Assembly: GCA_947460345.1 (NCBI GenBank)
Contig: CANHGM010000003.1
Span: 1 to 64,000 of the forward strand
Direction: 5' to 3'
Length of the DNA stretch: 64,000 bases
DNA from: Bacteroidota bacterium
Lineage (GTDB): Bacteria; Bacteroidota; Bacteroidia; UKL13-3
The notes under the pieces are model-generated. The model was not told where the DNA came from. It saw nothing but the letters and a program-made list of their open reading frames with translations, and searched no databases. Positions 33,615 through 43,869 of this stretch are shown here, in pieces. Made by a program: the position numbers and the translations under genes. Within the stretch, counting starts at the first letter, position 1. Each line of letters starts with the position of its first letter.

Positions 33615-35912
33615 AGTGCAATATTAAGCATTGTTTTTATAGGTATCACATGGCAGTCGTGTCAGTTTCCTAAATTATTAAAAGAAAATGAATATTTACT
33701 TGACCAAAACAAAGTAAAAGTAAATAATAAAAAACTGAAAGAAGGAATTGAAGCCAATATCAAACAAAAACCCAACAGAAAAATACTAGGCACTTTTAAG
33801 TTTCATTTAACCATCTACAGAATAGGAAGTACTTTTAAGAAAGCCAATAGGTTTAGTTCTTTTTTGACCAACAAAGTGGGAGAACCGCCAGTGGTATTAG
33901 ATTCAACTATTTGCGACTTATCTGTAAAACAAATACAAATATTTCTAAGAAACAATGGTTACTACCAATCAAAAGTAAATTACACCGTAAAAACGATTAC
34001 AGTTAAAAAAGTAGTGAGACTGTCAACAGTAATTTATAGCATTGAAACTGGTAATGTATTGTCTAATGCAGATGTGGTTTTTAATATTGCTGATAGTGCC
34101 ATCGAATCTGTTTTAGCCAAACAATGGAAAGATACTTATATTAAAACGTATGAGCCTTTTTATTCTGACAGATATATAGCTGAAAGAGAAAGGCTAACAA
34201 AGGTGCTTAGAAATGAAGGGTATTATACTTTTTCAAAAGAATATATATCATATGAAGTAGATAGTATTGCAGACAAAGCACATATCAAAATGATACTTAA
34301 AAATCCTTCAGAACAAACATTTCATCAAGTATATAAAATTAACAATGTTTCTGTTATAATTGATACACTTGCCACAGGTAAAAGCATTGATCAAACTTTA
34401 TATTATAACGGAGTACTGTATAAGAAGAATGGTTATAAACTTAACGAAGAACTGCTATCAAGAGGAATTAAAATTTTACCTAATATGTTGTATAGACAAG
34501 ATAGTGTTGAAGAAACCTATGTGAGTTTGGTACAAATTCAATTATTTAAATTTGTAAATATCAAATTTGAACTTGCAGACTCGGTTAATTATACACTCAA
34601 CTGTATTATCACACTTAGCCCTAAGTTAAAACAAGATATAACCTGGGAACCAACCTTAACAGTGGCCGACCAACCTAACTCAACAGGAATTTCAAACCAA
34701 TCGTTTAGAAATTATGGAATTGCAAACGTGTTTAGTTATACCAATAACAACTTGTTACACAAAGCAGATATATTTAAAGCTAAAATTAGAAATACTTTTG
34801 AAGTACAATTTAGAGAAAATAACAAAGTATATTTTAGTTCTGAAAACAGTTTAAATCTTTCATTAGACTTGCCCGGAAGATCTCCATTAGGATTTATTAG
34901 CAAACCCAAAAACTTAACCAATATATCTCAAATTTCTGTTTCAATCATTTTCGAAAAAAACAGAGATTTTGATAGACGTTTGATGGTCATGGGTTACGGT
35001 TATTCTTTTAAATGGAAAAAATTGAAAAACACGATATTCACCTGGAAACCATTTGAGCTTAGTTATATCAGAACAGAAAACTTAAGTGTGGCTTTAGATA
35101 CTTTATTGAACAAACCTCAAGGTGCTTTTCTTAAAAGTTTGTTTGGAAAAAACTTTATCAATTCAACCAGATTTAGTTTGATGTATAGTAAAAACTTAAA
35201 CAAACGAACTGTTTGTTCTGTTAGATATACACCAATTGAAGTTGCAGGAAATTTATTGAATTTAGTTATTCAAGAACCTGACCTATCTACAAACCTAAAG
35301 ACCATTTTTGGTGTCAGATTTTTTAGTTATGCCAAAAGTGAAATAGATGCAAGGTTATTATATGATATTTCTAGTTCATTGAAATCAGCCTTTAGATTTT
35401 TTGGCGGTGCTGGAATACCCTATGGAAAAAATACGCCTAACATTATGCCATATGAGAAACGTTACTTCTGCGGTGGTTCTAATAGTTTGAGAGGTTGGCG
35501 TCCTAGAACTTTGGGGCCTGGAAATTTTAAAGATGTAGACAATCCATTGAACAGAACTGGAGATATGAAGTTAGAAGCCAATGCCGAAATACGTTTTCCT
35601 TTGCATCTATATAAAAATTATTTTGAAGGAGCACTGTTTGTTGACGCAGGAAATATTTGGAATATACAAAAAGACAATTCGTACCCAAATGCTGAATTTA
35701 ATTTTAAGAGTTTAGCTGATGCTGTGGCTATAGATGCGGGTTTTGGACTGCGATTGATTTTCCCATTTTTTATTGTGAGAGCCGATGCGGCTGTTCCACT
35801 AAGAGACCCAAGCGAACTGCCAGGCATTAGGTATCAGTACTATAAATATAATAGCGTAAGCAATACTTTTAAAGCCATTAATTTAAGCTTTGGAATAGGC
35901 TATCCTTTTTAA
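33597..35912 (+). CDS. tamL: TamL, BamA-family outer-membrane assembly lipoprotein
   Basis: About 771 residues from a TTG start, though other alternative starts upstream are in frame. The N terminus is a lipoprotein signal with Cys about residue 22 (GITWQSC), followed by LLKENEYLLDQNKVKV, typical of the Bacteroidota TamL branch of BamA/Omp85. POTRA-like repeats cover roughly the first 360 residues. The C-terminal half is a 16-stranded barrel with RYFCGGSNSLRGWRPRTLGP (the conserved Omp85 loop-6 region) and GFGLRLIFPF. It helps insert outer-membrane proteins together with TamB, which is not in this window. Confidence 0.9.
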   Translation: MSFAKHSAILSIVFIGITWQSCQFPKLLKENEYLLDQNKVKVNNKKLKEGIEANIKQKPNRKILGTFKFHLTIYRIGSTFKKANRFSSFLTNKVGEPPVVLDSTICDLSVKQIQIFLRNNGYYQSKVNYTVKTITVKKVVRLSTVIYSIETGNVLSNADVVFNIADSAIESVLAKQWKDTYIKTYEPFYSDRYIAERERLTKVLRNEGYYTFSKEYISYEVDSIADKAHIKMILKNPSEQTFHQVYKINNVSVIIDTLATGKSIDQTLYYNGVLYKKNGYKLNEELLSRGIKILPNMLYRQDSVEETYVSLVQIQLFKFVNIKFELADSVNYTLNCIITLSPKLKQDITWEPTLTVADQPNSTGISNQSFRNYGIANVFSYTNNNLLHKADIFKAKIRNTFEVQFRENNKVYFSSENSLNLSLDLPGRSPLGFISKPKNLTNISQISVSIIFEKNRDFDRRLMVMGYGYSFKWKKLKNTIFTWKPFELSYIRTENLSVALDTLLNKPQGAFLKSLFGKNFINSTRFSLMYSKNLNKRTVCSVRYTPIEVAGNLLNLVIQEPDLSTNLKTIFGVRFFSYAKSEIDARLLYDISSSLKSAFRFFGGAGIPYGKNTPNIMPYEKRYFCGGSNSLRGWRPRTLGPGNFKDVDNPLNRTGDMKLEANAEIRFPLHLYKNYFEGALFVDAGNIWNIQKDNSYPNAEFNFKSLADAVAIDAGFGLRLIFPFFIVRADAAVPLRDPSELPGIRYQYYKYNSVSNTFKAINLSFGIGYPF

Positions 35913-36252
35913 ATAGGGACTATATATATATATACAAAAATATAGTGCGTGAGCGAATTGTGTTTTTATATAAATCTATCAATTTTTTTTTACTCAAACC
36001 TGATTTAAACTACAGCTTGAATCCGAAGGATTCAAATATGTATAAGTCTACAGTTTATGTGTGTATGTATGACCCAATATCTCTATGTTAGATTTCTTTT
36101 ATAAACATTAAATCCCTTAGGGATTATGGTTTAGAGCTATGATTGGCTTTTATGAGGAATATATTATGTTCTTTTATAAAAATCCATATTTATTATATAT
36201 ATACTTCTGCTGGTATTATCTATACATACAAGTATATAAAACCAAGAAAAAC
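35913..36252. other. Intergenic region with two REP-like palindromes
   Basis: No gene was found in these 340 bases. Two strong palindromes with three-base loops stand out: TTGAATCC-GAA-GGATTCAA at 36017-36035 and AATCCC-TTA-GGGATT at 36111-36125. Several TATATA runs occur near 35921 and 36197. Confidence 0.6.
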
Positions 36253-37926
36253 CTACAACTTCGCTTTCACAAACTGCATCAATTCTCTAATATTATCCTG
36301 GCTAAAGTCAAACTTAACACCTGCTGTTTTATATATCTCAGGCATCGTGGCTGCATAGCCTAGTTTCAGAGCATTCTTATACATGTCTAACCCAGTTTGT
36401 TTGTTGTGTAGATAGTTTCTCCAAACACCTATGGCTCCCAATTGTGCTATACCATATTCTATATAATAAAAAGGTACTTCAAATATATGCAATTGTTTGT
36501 GCCAACCATAAGGTCTTATATGTTCGTAACCTGTCCAATCTACAACACCTGTGCTATATTCATTCGTTATTTGTAACCAAGCTGCTTTTCTTTCATCACG
36601 AGTATGACCTACGTGTGTATATATCCAATGTTGAAATTTATCTACTATAGCTATCCATGGCAATACTTCAAGTACCCCTTCTAAATGCTCTGTTTGAGCA
36701 CGTGTATGATCTTCTTTAGATGTATAAAAAACTTGTTGTGCATCACTCGAAATTAGTTCCATACTCATACTGGCCAATTCAGCTACTTCACTCGGGAAAC
36801 TCTTCATGGCATTCAATTCTAACTTATGGGATAAAACAGAGTGGAATGCATGCCCTGCTTCATGTACCATGGTTTCAACATCTCTTGTATTGCTGGCTGA
36901 ATTCATAAATATAAAAGGATAACCACTTACAGCCAAAGGGTAATTATACCCTCCTGGAGCTTTCCCTACCCTACTCTCTAAATCAAAATGGCCCATATTA
37001 CTCATGGTTTGGATAATATTTTTGAACTCATCATCTACTAATCCAAAACATGACAAAGTTTTTTGAAGCAAATCATTGCCATCAGTAAATGGTTTTAATG
37101 CTTCTCTGCCTTGGGTATCCACTTCAGTATCCCATGGTTTATAGGTATCTAAAGCCAATTCAACTTTTCTTTTTTCGTCTAATGATTTTACAATTGGAAC
37201 CACTTCATTTTTTACAGACTCATGAAATTTTTGGCAATCAGATACTTGGTAATCAAACCTGCCTAATGCCGCAAACATATAGTCTCTAAAATTGTCGAAC
37301 CCAGCGTTTTTGGCCACTTGCGTTCTAAGTGTTACCAATTGGTCAAACAAATCTTCTAACGCATCAGCATCTTGAATTCTTCTAGAAGTTATTTTTTTAA
37401 AAGCTTCTTTTCTGAGTTCTCTATTGGTGCTTTTATAATAATTAGCCGCTTGTTGCAAGGTCAATGTTTTGCCTTCCATTTCTATGGCCATGGCACCGCT
37501 AATGGCACCATATTTTTGAGACAAGGTTTGAATCTCTACATATAACGGAATGTTTTCTTCTCTATATATTTCAAGTTCTTTTCTAACTTTTCTGAAGTAG
37601 GTAAAATATTCAGGTTTCTCAATTTTTTCGAGAAACGGACTGTCGATCATTTTTCTATTTAGAGCATCATTTATAGGCGAAATTTTAGGGTCTATTTCTG
37701 ACACAAAAAACAAATAGGCTTCTTCTCTGGCCTTGTCGGTTGTGTCGCAAGTCATTTTTATATAACGCCAAGCCATATCCTCTTCAATCACACTTTCTAA
37801 GGCACTTCTGTCTATAAGCCATTGGTGAAGGTCTTCTGTAGACGATATAGTTCTATCAACTAGGTTTTTGTAAAAGGGTTCTAAAGAGCTCCAATCACTT
37901 ATTTTAAAATCTTTAGGTATAAACAT
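36253..37926 (-). CDS. pepF: M3-family oligoendopeptidase
   Basis: 557 residues. The zinc-binding motif HEAGHAFHS lies at about residue 345, with the downstream Glu in SEVAELASMSMELIS. The N-terminal helical domain matches oligoendopeptidase F-like enzymes (FLEKIEKPEYFTYFRKVRKELE). Cytoplasmic peptide degradation. Ends close to miaB (15 bases apart), same direction, so probably an operon. Confidence 0.92.
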   Translation of the reverse strand: MFIPKDFKISDWSSLEPFYKNLVDRTISSTEDLHQWLIDRSALESVIEEDMAWRYIKMTCDTTDKAREEAYLFFVSEIDPKISPINDALNRKMIDSPFLEKIEKPEYFTYFRKVRKELEIYREENIPLYVEIQTLSQKYGAISGAMAIEMEGKTLTLQQAANYYKSTNRELRKEAFKKITSRRIQDADALEDLFDQLVTLRTQVAKNAGFDNFRDYMFAALGRFDYQVSDCQKFHESVKNEVVPIVKSLDEKRKVELALDTYKPWDTEVDTQGREALKPFTDGNDLLQKTLSCFGLVDDEFKNIIQTMSNMGHFDLESRVGKAPGGYNYPLAVSGYPFIFMNSASNTRDVETMVHEAGHAFHSVLSHKLELNAMKSFPSEVAELASMSMELISSDAQQVFYTSKEDHTRAQTEHLEGVLEVLPWIAIVDKFQHWIYTHVGHTRDERKAAWLQITNEYSTGVVDWTGYEHIRPYGWHKQLHIFEVPFYYIEYGIAQLGAIGVWRNYLHNKQTGLDMYKNALKLGYAATMPEIYKTAGVKFDFSQDNIRELMQFVKAKL

Positions 37927-37940
37927 TCGGTTTGTTTTTT

Positions 37941-39308
37941 TTATTCTATCACTTTACCAATTAACGAAGTCACAGAAACACGTTCTATCAATACATTCAC
38001 GTAATCTCCTTTTTGGTGGTTGCCTTTAGGAAATATACAAATAATGTTTTGATCGTTTCTGCCCATTAAGTCTTCTTTGCTTTTCTTAGAATAATTTTCG
38101 ACCAATACTTTGCATATTTTACCTATATATTTAAGGTTGTTGTTGGCAGACATTTGGTTTTGAACTTTAATAATTTCGGTTAGCCTTCTGCTTTTAACAT
38201 CATCCTTTACATCATCAGGATATTTACGAGCAGCAAGCGTTCCAGGTCTTTCGCTGTATGAGTACATATATGAAAAATCGAAATTGGCCCATTTCATTAA
38301 GCTGATTGTATCTTGATGCTCTTCTTCAGTTTCAGAACAAAAACCACTGATCACATCGCTACTGATACCACATTCAGGAATGATTTCTCTAATACGAGTT
38401 ACTTTACTCATATACCATTCGCGGTCGTAAGTTCTGTTCATCAATTCTAGAATTCTACTGTTTCCGCTTTGAACAGGTAAGTGTATATATTTGCATATAT
38501 TGTCATATTTGGCAATGGTATGCATTACTTCATCGGTAATGTCTTTAGGGTGAGAAGTACTAAACCTCACACGCATGTTTGGGTCTACCAAAGCTACTTT
38601 TTCGAGCAGTTGAGCAAAGTTGCAAGTTTCGCTGCCATCTTCATTTTGCCAAAGGTACGAATCTACATTTTGGCCTAGCAAAGTCACCTCTTTATAACCA
38701 TTTTTATGTAAATCTTCAACCTCTCTTACAATGCTGTGGGCATCTCTACTTCTTTCTCTGCCTCTGGTGAAAGGTACTACACAAAAAGAGCACATATTGT
38801 TACAACCCCTCATGATACTCACAAAAGCAGAAACGCCATTGCTATTCAACCTCACCGGACTAAGCTCAGCATAAGTTTCTTCACGGCTAAGTAAAACATT
38901 TACAGCTTTTTCGCCATCTTCAACTTGAGAAATCAAATTGGGTAAATCTCTGTATGCATCTGGGCCAACTACTAAATCTACTAATTGGTCTTGCTCTAAC
39001 AGTTTAGTTTTTAAACGCTCGGCCATGCAGCCCAAAACGCCTACTATCAAACCTGGTTTTTTTCTTTTATTGTTTTTAAGTGCGGCCAAACGGTGCCATA
39101 TTCTTTGCTCCGCATTTTCTCTAATGGCACAAGTGTTTAATAAAACCACATCTGCCTCAAACTCGTCGTTAGTTTGTAGAAAACCACCATCTATCAATAC
39201 CGAAGCTACTATTTCACTATCGCTAACATTCATAGCACAACCATACGTTTCTATATACAATTTTTTAGATGCCGTTTTAACGGGAATATCGTCAATTATT
39301 AATTCCAT
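37941..39308 (-). CDS. miaB: tRNA-2-methylthio-N6-dimethylallyladenosine synthase
   Basis: 455 residues from MELIIDD, since an earlier in-frame ATG is unlikely. MTTase domain cluster ligands C24 (TYGCAMN), C60 (LNTCAIRE) and C94 (LGCMAE); radical SAM ligands C169, C173 and C176 (CNNMCSFC); C-terminal TRAM domain (residues 390-455). It adds the methylthio group to A37 of tRNAs reading UNN codons. All catalytic Cys are present. Co-directional with the M3 peptidase gene. Confidence 0.96.
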   Translation of the reverse strand: MELIIDDIPVKTASKKLYIETYGCAMNVSDSEIVASVLIDGGFLQTNDEFEADVVLLNTCAIRENAEQRIWHRLAALKNNKRKKPGLIVGVLGCMAERLKTKLLEQDQLVDLVVGPDAYRDLPNLISQVEDGEKAVNVLLSREETYAELSPVRLNSNGVSAFVSIMRGCNNMCSFCVVPFTRGRERSRDAHSIVREVEDLHKNGYKEVTLLGQNVDSYLWQNEDGSETCNFAQLLEKVALVDPNMRVRFSTSHPKDITDEVMHTIAKYDNICKYIHLPVQSGNSRILELMNRTYDREWYMSKVTRIREIIPECGISSDVISGFCSETEEEHQDTISLMKWANFDFSYMYSYSERPGTLAARKYPDDVKDDVKSRRLTEIIKVQNQMSANNNLKYIGKICKVLVENYSKKSKEDLMGRNDQNIICIFPKGNHQKGDYVNVLIERVSVTSLIGKVIE

Positions 39309-39473
39309 ATATTTTTGAAAAAGGTATGCAAAATTAAGCAAATTGAGCCTAAAAAAATAGAATTAAAAACCATTTTTTTTTGACAGTAGAACACATACCA
39401 ATCTGTTGCAAAATATACTAAGAATAAAAGTATTTTCAAATATTTTTTACTTTATCATTAAGTTGGTTAGCTA

Positions 39474-39481
39474 TATATTTG
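39474..39481 (+). promoter_or_regulatory. -7 box TATATTTG before the secreted TPR gene
   Basis: Perfect TAnnTTTG box seven bases before the ATG at 39489, so the leader is very short. Confidence 0.5.
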
Positions 39482-39488
39482 TAGTCTT

Positions 39489-40361
39489 ATGAAAAAATAT
39501 ATACTTCTTGTTTTCATAGCATTTGCTACTTCAAACATCAAAGCCCAAAACATTCAAACGGCAGACTATTTTGTAGGTCTTGGAGAAAGATTTTCCTATA
39601 AAAAACAATATGACTCAGCCATTTGGGCATTTAAATATGTATTAGAAAATTTCCCAAACAAAAACCAAGAATGTAGCAGGGCTATGTTTAGAATAGCTGG
39701 GGTATATGAGCGTGACAGTGTAGGGATGGCTCTTAAATGGTACAACAAAATTATAGATAGCGAAAAGGTAAATGACAAAGACAAAGGCATGGATTTGCTT
39801 GAGCCTTATGCCAACTACAAACACAACTCATGTATCAGAATAGCAGCGTTACAAGCCAAAAGAAAAAATTATGATGAATCGTTAAGGTATTTAGATTTGG
39901 CTTTACATACCTATAAATTTAACACCTATGTAGCTACTTCTTTCGAATCTAAAATGGTAAACATTGCTCAAAACCAAAGTGAATACTACAAACAACTAGG
40001 CTATGATGACAGTGCCATTTATATATTGGTTCAGAAAATTTTTGATACGAATATTAAATACAGACTTCCTGAAATGGATGAAAAATCGAGTAATGAAGTA
40101 GATTTTTATGGTAAAATATCAATTACAGCAGCTAAACTCATCGATAATAAATATGGACTTGGCCCCTTTAAATTTGAACTAAACAAAGCCTTAGGCAAAA
40201 TGAAAGTGAAGAAAGACAGTAAAAACCATTTGGCTGTTTGTACTTTCAAATTATATGGTATTACTTATAAAATTACATCAACATTAGATTTTTATAAAAA
40301 AGCTAATTTTATATATGACTTCAAAGCATCAAAACTTTGGATTGAATTAGAAAAAGGTTGA
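39489..40361 (+). CDS. Secreted TPR-like protein
   Basis: 290 residues with signal peptide (KKYILLVFIAFATSNIKAQ). Helical repeat segments (YKKQYDSAIWAFKYVLENFP, RKNYDESLRYLDLALH) have TPR spacing; the last 90 residues are more beta-like. Likely periplasmic. No known partner; the next gene is convergent, three bases away. Confidence 0.7.
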   Translation: MKKYILLVFIAFATSNIKAQNIQTADYFVGLGERFSYKKQYDSAIWAFKYVLENFPNKNQECSRAMFRIAGVYERDSVGMALKWYNKIIDSEKVNDKDKGMDLLEPYANYKHNSCIRIAALQAKRKNYDESLRYLDLALHTYKFNTYVATSFESKMVNIAQNQSEYYKQLGYDDSAIYILVQKIFDTNIKYRLPEMDEKSSNEVDFYGKISITAAKLIDNKYGLGPFKFELNKALGKMKVKKDSKNHLAVCTFKLYGITYKITSTLDFYKKANFIYDFKASKLWIELEKG

Positions 40362-40364
40362 TTT

Positions 40365-41435
40365 TTATCTAATAATATATATGCTGGGAGCCTCATTTTT
40401 TTGTAAACTTCCCACCATATAATGTTTGTTTTTTACAGATATGCTTCCATTAACGCTGCTTATATTTTCTATATACTCAAACCATTGGTTGCTATCATTG
40501 TTTTTTCTAATTAATATCGCATCTTCACTTATTATATATACTTCATCATTTTCAATATATATCTTAAAAGGATTACCTAAATGACTTTGGTCAAGTGGGG
40601 TAAAATGTCCCAAAGTATTTACATGTTCAGATTCATAAAAAAAGTATTGCCCATTTATGGTTCCTACTGCCATTAAATGCCCTGAAGAAGAAACGTTAAA
40701 ACATTCAGCCTCAAAAGAAGAAGGTATTTTTACTTGGGTAACTGTAGAATTTTTAATTTCATAGTTTTGAATTTGAGGATATACTTGTATAGAATCTTTA
40801 AATATATGATGTATACAAAATATATGGCCATTTTTCAATTCGATATTTCTTATATAACCACCGGTTAAAACATGTTTACTTGTAGCCAAACCATCAGTAG
40901 ATAAATACAAATATTCAAATCCATTTACATTTTCTATATATGCAATAGTATCGTCAGTGAAAGCCATAATTTGGGTGATGTTTTTTTCTAATGTAATTAC
41001 GGTATCCCATGTCTGAATTGAGATTGATGACTTTAACACTTTTGACTCATGTATGGTATAATGACCATCAGATTTTAACACATGCAACACCGTATATATA
41101 CTATTTTTAGTTTTAGAAAAATTACTTAATTGGCCTTTTCCTATCAATTGCTTCGTGAATTTATTGCCATGGTTGTTGCTGGTATATATATAAGCTAATT
41201 GTTCAAAGTCTATCGTTTGATAATTTTCCATATCATCATTCCACCTTGAGAGCCCTACTAAAATAGAACTGTCTTTAAAAGCCAATACACCATTTAAACT
41301 AAAAAATGCATCTTTTATAGAATCTACAGGTACGTTATAAAATTGAAGAGCAGTTTTGGTTTTATTATCTTCACACGAACCACACATAATGGCGATGATG
41401 GAAATGAATAATACCACTTTTATTTTTTTTCTCAT
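40365..41435 (-). CDS. Hypothetical lipoprotein, predicted beta-propeller-like
   Basis: About 356 residues from MRKKIKV. The lipoprotein signal is IIAIMCGSC, with Cys near residue 20. The rest is rich in beta strands repeated every 40-50 residues (GVLAFKDSSILVGLSRW, KSSISIQTWDTVITLEKN, NGQYFFYESEHVN), suggesting a propeller of the kind seen in BNR/photosystem-type sensors. No catalytic motif. Confidence 0.65.
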   Translation of the reverse strand: MRKKIKVVLFISIIAIMCGSCEDNKTKTALQFYNVPVDSIKDAFFSLNGVLAFKDSSILVGLSRWNDDMENYQTIDFEQLAYIYTSNNHGNKFTKQLIGKGQLSNFSKTKNSIYTVLHVLKSDGHYTIHESKVLKSSISIQTWDTVITLEKNITQIMAFTDDTIAYIENVNGFEYLYLSTDGLATSKHVLTGGYIRNIELKNGHIFCIHHIFKDSIQVYPQIQNYEIKNSTVTQVKIPSSFEAECFNVSSSGHLMAVGTINGQYFFYESEHVNTLGHFTPLDQSHLGNPFKIYIENDEVYIISEDAILIRKNNDSNQWFEYIENISSVNGSISVKNKHYMVGSLQKNEAPSIYIIR

Positions 41436-41489
41436 TCTGCTTACAAAAAAAGTTATAATCAATGGATTAAAGAAATAAATATGAAATTA

Positions 41490-41497
41490 TATCTTTG
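41490..41497 (+). promoter_or_regulatory. -7 box TATCTTTG before the TlpA-like gene
   Basis: TAnnTTTG box 38 bases upstream of the ATG at 41536. Confidence 0.45.
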
Positions 41498-41535
41498 CAT
41501 ACAACTTTTCACAGCTAATTTCGTCTTTAACTTAT

Positions 41536-42951
41536 ATGACAAAATATTTTTCAGTATTCATTTTACTATGTTTCACATTTGTTGCACAAGCTCAAGTATC
41601 AGAGAAATTTAAACCCTTTGGATTTAAAGATGCTGATGGGTACAAATATTTAGAAGGATTTGAACTCAAAGCCAAAATCAAAGGACTGCCTGATAAAAAA
41701 GTATACCTAACAGCGGTGCGTGGCGGTGAATCTTTATTGATAGATAGCATCGTTTCGAATAATGGATATATAGAATTTTCGAATAAAAATTCGCCATTGA
41801 GAGGAATGTATAGAGTGATACTTGACCAAGAAAAGTATTTTGAAATTATACTGTCAAATGAGCTTACACAGGTGAGCACTTCCTACGAATCGCCAATGGA
41901 AGATATGGTAGTAACCTATTCAAGAGAGAACAGGTGTTACTACTATTATATCAATAAAATGATAGCTTTTGAAAGACCCCTAGCTGCACTTTATGAATCA
42001 CCAAATATTGACCAAGAATTTCTAGGCCATTTTACGGATAGCATCATCAGAGAAAAGAACTTTTACAGCAAAGAATTGGCTTGGAATTTTAGCGAAACAT
42101 TTGCGGCCAAACTCATCAGAAGTCTTAAAATACCTGAAAGAGCCGATTTTAAACCTGCCGATGTGATGAAGTTCGAAGACAGAATGAGCTTTATGAAAGA
42201 ATATGCTTTTAGCAATATAAACTTTGGCGATAGCGAACTTTTAAGGTCAGATATATTTTATTACAGCATCAAATACTACCTCGACAATTTGGTGCAACCA
42301 CAAGACGAAGAAAACTATATTAAAGCATGTGATAAGATAATGGCTTTGGCGTATAAAAATAAAAATGTATACGACTATATATTAAAGCTGTTGATGAATG
42401 CCTTTACTGAAATAAGAATGGACGTGGTATATACCCATTTAGCCGAGAGATATATGTTAAACGATGAAGAATGTACCACTGTTGACACCTCTAAGCGTTC
42501 TATCAAAGACAGGGTTACTTTATTAAAGAAAACAGATATAGGCATAGTAACCCCAAGCTTAAACTTACCAGATAAAAAAGGAAAGAATATAGACCTCATG
42601 AAAATGAATGCCAATGGCGTTTTGATTTTATTCTGGTCGACCCATTGTAAGCACTGCAAAAAATCATTTCCTGAAATAGAGAAAATATATAACCAATATA
42701 AGAAGCAAGGGTTGGTGATATATGCGGTGAATATTGACAGTTTAAAAAGCGAATGGAAGACTGCTCTACAAGTGATAAAAACAGATTGGGTGCATACCAT
42801 AGCCACTGAAGGCATAGACAACCCGCAGTTAGTCAATTATTCGATAAGGGCTACCCCTAAGATGATTTTGATAGATAAAGATAAGAAGATAGTGGCTAAG
42901 CCTAAGAATACAATTGAGTTGGCTACGGAGGTTGGGAAGTTGTTGAAATAG
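41536..42951 (+). CDS. TlpA-like thioredoxin-fold protein with DUF4369-like N domain
   Basis: 471 residues. Signal peptide (TKYFSVFILLCFTFVAQAQ), an N-terminal domain with the DUF4369 pattern (FELKAKIKGLPDKKVYLTAVRGGESLLIDS), a helical middle domain, and a C-terminal thioredoxin fold with CKHC at about residues 371-374 (FWSTHCKHCKKSFPE) and cis-Pro in RATPKMILID. A periplasmic disulfide reductase, often used for cytochrome or metalloprotein maturation. Ends 8 bases before a T run. Confidence 0.88.
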   Translation: MTKYFSVFILLCFTFVAQAQVSEKFKPFGFKDADGYKYLEGFELKAKIKGLPDKKVYLTAVRGGESLLIDSIVSNNGYIEFSNKNSPLRGMYRVILDQEKYFEIILSNELTQVSTSYESPMEDMVVTYSRENRCYYYYINKMIAFERPLAALYESPNIDQEFLGHFTDSIIREKNFYSKELAWNFSETFAAKLIRSLKIPERADFKPADVMKFEDRMSFMKEYAFSNINFGDSELLRSDIFYYSIKYYLDNLVQPQDEENYIKACDKIMALAYKNKNVYDYILKLLMNAFTEIRMDVVYTHLAERYMLNDEECTTVDTSKRSIKDRVTLLKKTDIGIVTPSLNLPDKKGKNIDLMKMNANGVLILFWSTHCKHCKKSFPEIEKIYNQYKKQGLVIYAVNIDSLKSEWKTALQVIKTDWVHTIATEGIDNPQLVNYSIRATPKMILIDKDKKIVAKPKNTIELATEVGKLLK

Positions 42952-42994
42952 GTTTTTTTTATTTTAATTTAGTATTGTTAAAAGCACCATTGAA

Positions 42995-43264
42995 AGCCTG
43001 AAAGGCTGGCATTATTATAAAGAATGACTATATATACAGGAATATAAACCCCGGAGGGGTGACATTATAACTTTGCTTCAAGGTACGGAGAATGCAATTA
43101 AAGTTTTTAGAAGGCTGTTGTTGCCGTTCTTCAAGAACGGTGACTTAAAAATAAAAAGCTAGGTCTGTGACCTGGGAAAATTAAGAATGGCATTTAATAA
43201 TTGATATGTTTGAAACCGGTTTACAAACCATACAATCTTTGAATACAACATCATTCTTGAAGAA
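42995..43264. repeat. Cluster of REP-like short palindromes with three-base loops
   Basis: The gene-free stretch 42952-43306 contains a series of small palindromes: AGCCT-GAA-AGGCT (42995-43007), ACCCC-GGA-GGGGT (43048-43060), CCGTTCT-TCA-AGAACGG (43124-43140), AGGTC-TGT-GACCT (43161-43173), GGTTTACAAACC (43218-43229) and TTCT-TGA-AGAA (43254-43264). Most have exactly three bases in the loop. Such repeats resemble REP elements mobilised by RAYT transposases in Bacteroidota. No RAYT gene is in the window. Confidence 0.6.
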
Positions 43265-43306
43265 CGGCGTTAACGTGGATTTATACAAGGTTATTACGAT
43301 AACACA

Positions 43307-43723
43307 ATGCAAAACATAAAAGCTGACAAACCAAACTGGTCAACATTTGCAGATATTTTTAAAAGTGCCAAAATTTATCAATAAGCAATCTTCAAAAATT
43401 AATTTTAAGCTGTGGCTAGAATTTGAATTATTTGACCCTAACAAATGGGATATTGAAAACGAGTTCTTTAACATTCATGTTGACTTAGAAGATGGGCGAC
43501 ATTATGGACTAACAATTTGGACTTATAAATTTTTAGAAACAACTGTTCTCCAAGATAAAGAAACAGGAGAAAATCTAAATAGTCTTTATCAAATCCCCCT
43601 GATTCATTTGTAAGAGAACTTACAAGAGAATGCATAACACAAGCAATAGAAGACTTACTTAAAATTGATGATTTAGAAAAAGTAATAAACTCAAGTATAT
43701 TCGACAAGAAATATAACAAATAA
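43307..43723 (+). pseudogene. Frameshifted gene of unknown family
   Basis: Three joined readings make one protein-like sequence of about 138 residues: MQNIKADKPNWSTFADIFK, then VPKFINKQSSKINFKLWLEFELF through NSLY, then DSFVRELTRECITQAIEDLL and VINSSIFDKKYNK. Breaks fall near 43365 and 43592, each corrected by a single-base change. The middle ORF alone is 88 residues. The acidic, aromatic-rich composition resembles small immunity-type proteins, but I recognise no family. It lies next to the REP-like cluster, away from native-looking sequence. Confidence 0.5.
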
Positions 43724-43801
43724 AAACTGGTTATAATAGAAGGCAAGTGTAACCCACCCATTAGATTACATTCATTTTACTTTTAAACTTTGCCTAAAGG
43801 C

Positions 43802-43809
43802 TATTTTTG
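43802..43809 (+). promoter_or_regulatory. -7 box TATTTTTG before the ECF sigma operon
   Basis: TAnnTTTG box 60 bases before the start of the sigma factor gene. TTTG at 43789-43792 is too close (9 bases) to be its -33 partner, so the upstream element is unclear and an ECF-type promoter may overlap. Confidence 0.4.
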
Positions 43810-43869
43810 TGCTGTTGGAAACTGTTGCACCCTTTAGCATATATATAAATATTTTAGATTCTTATACCC

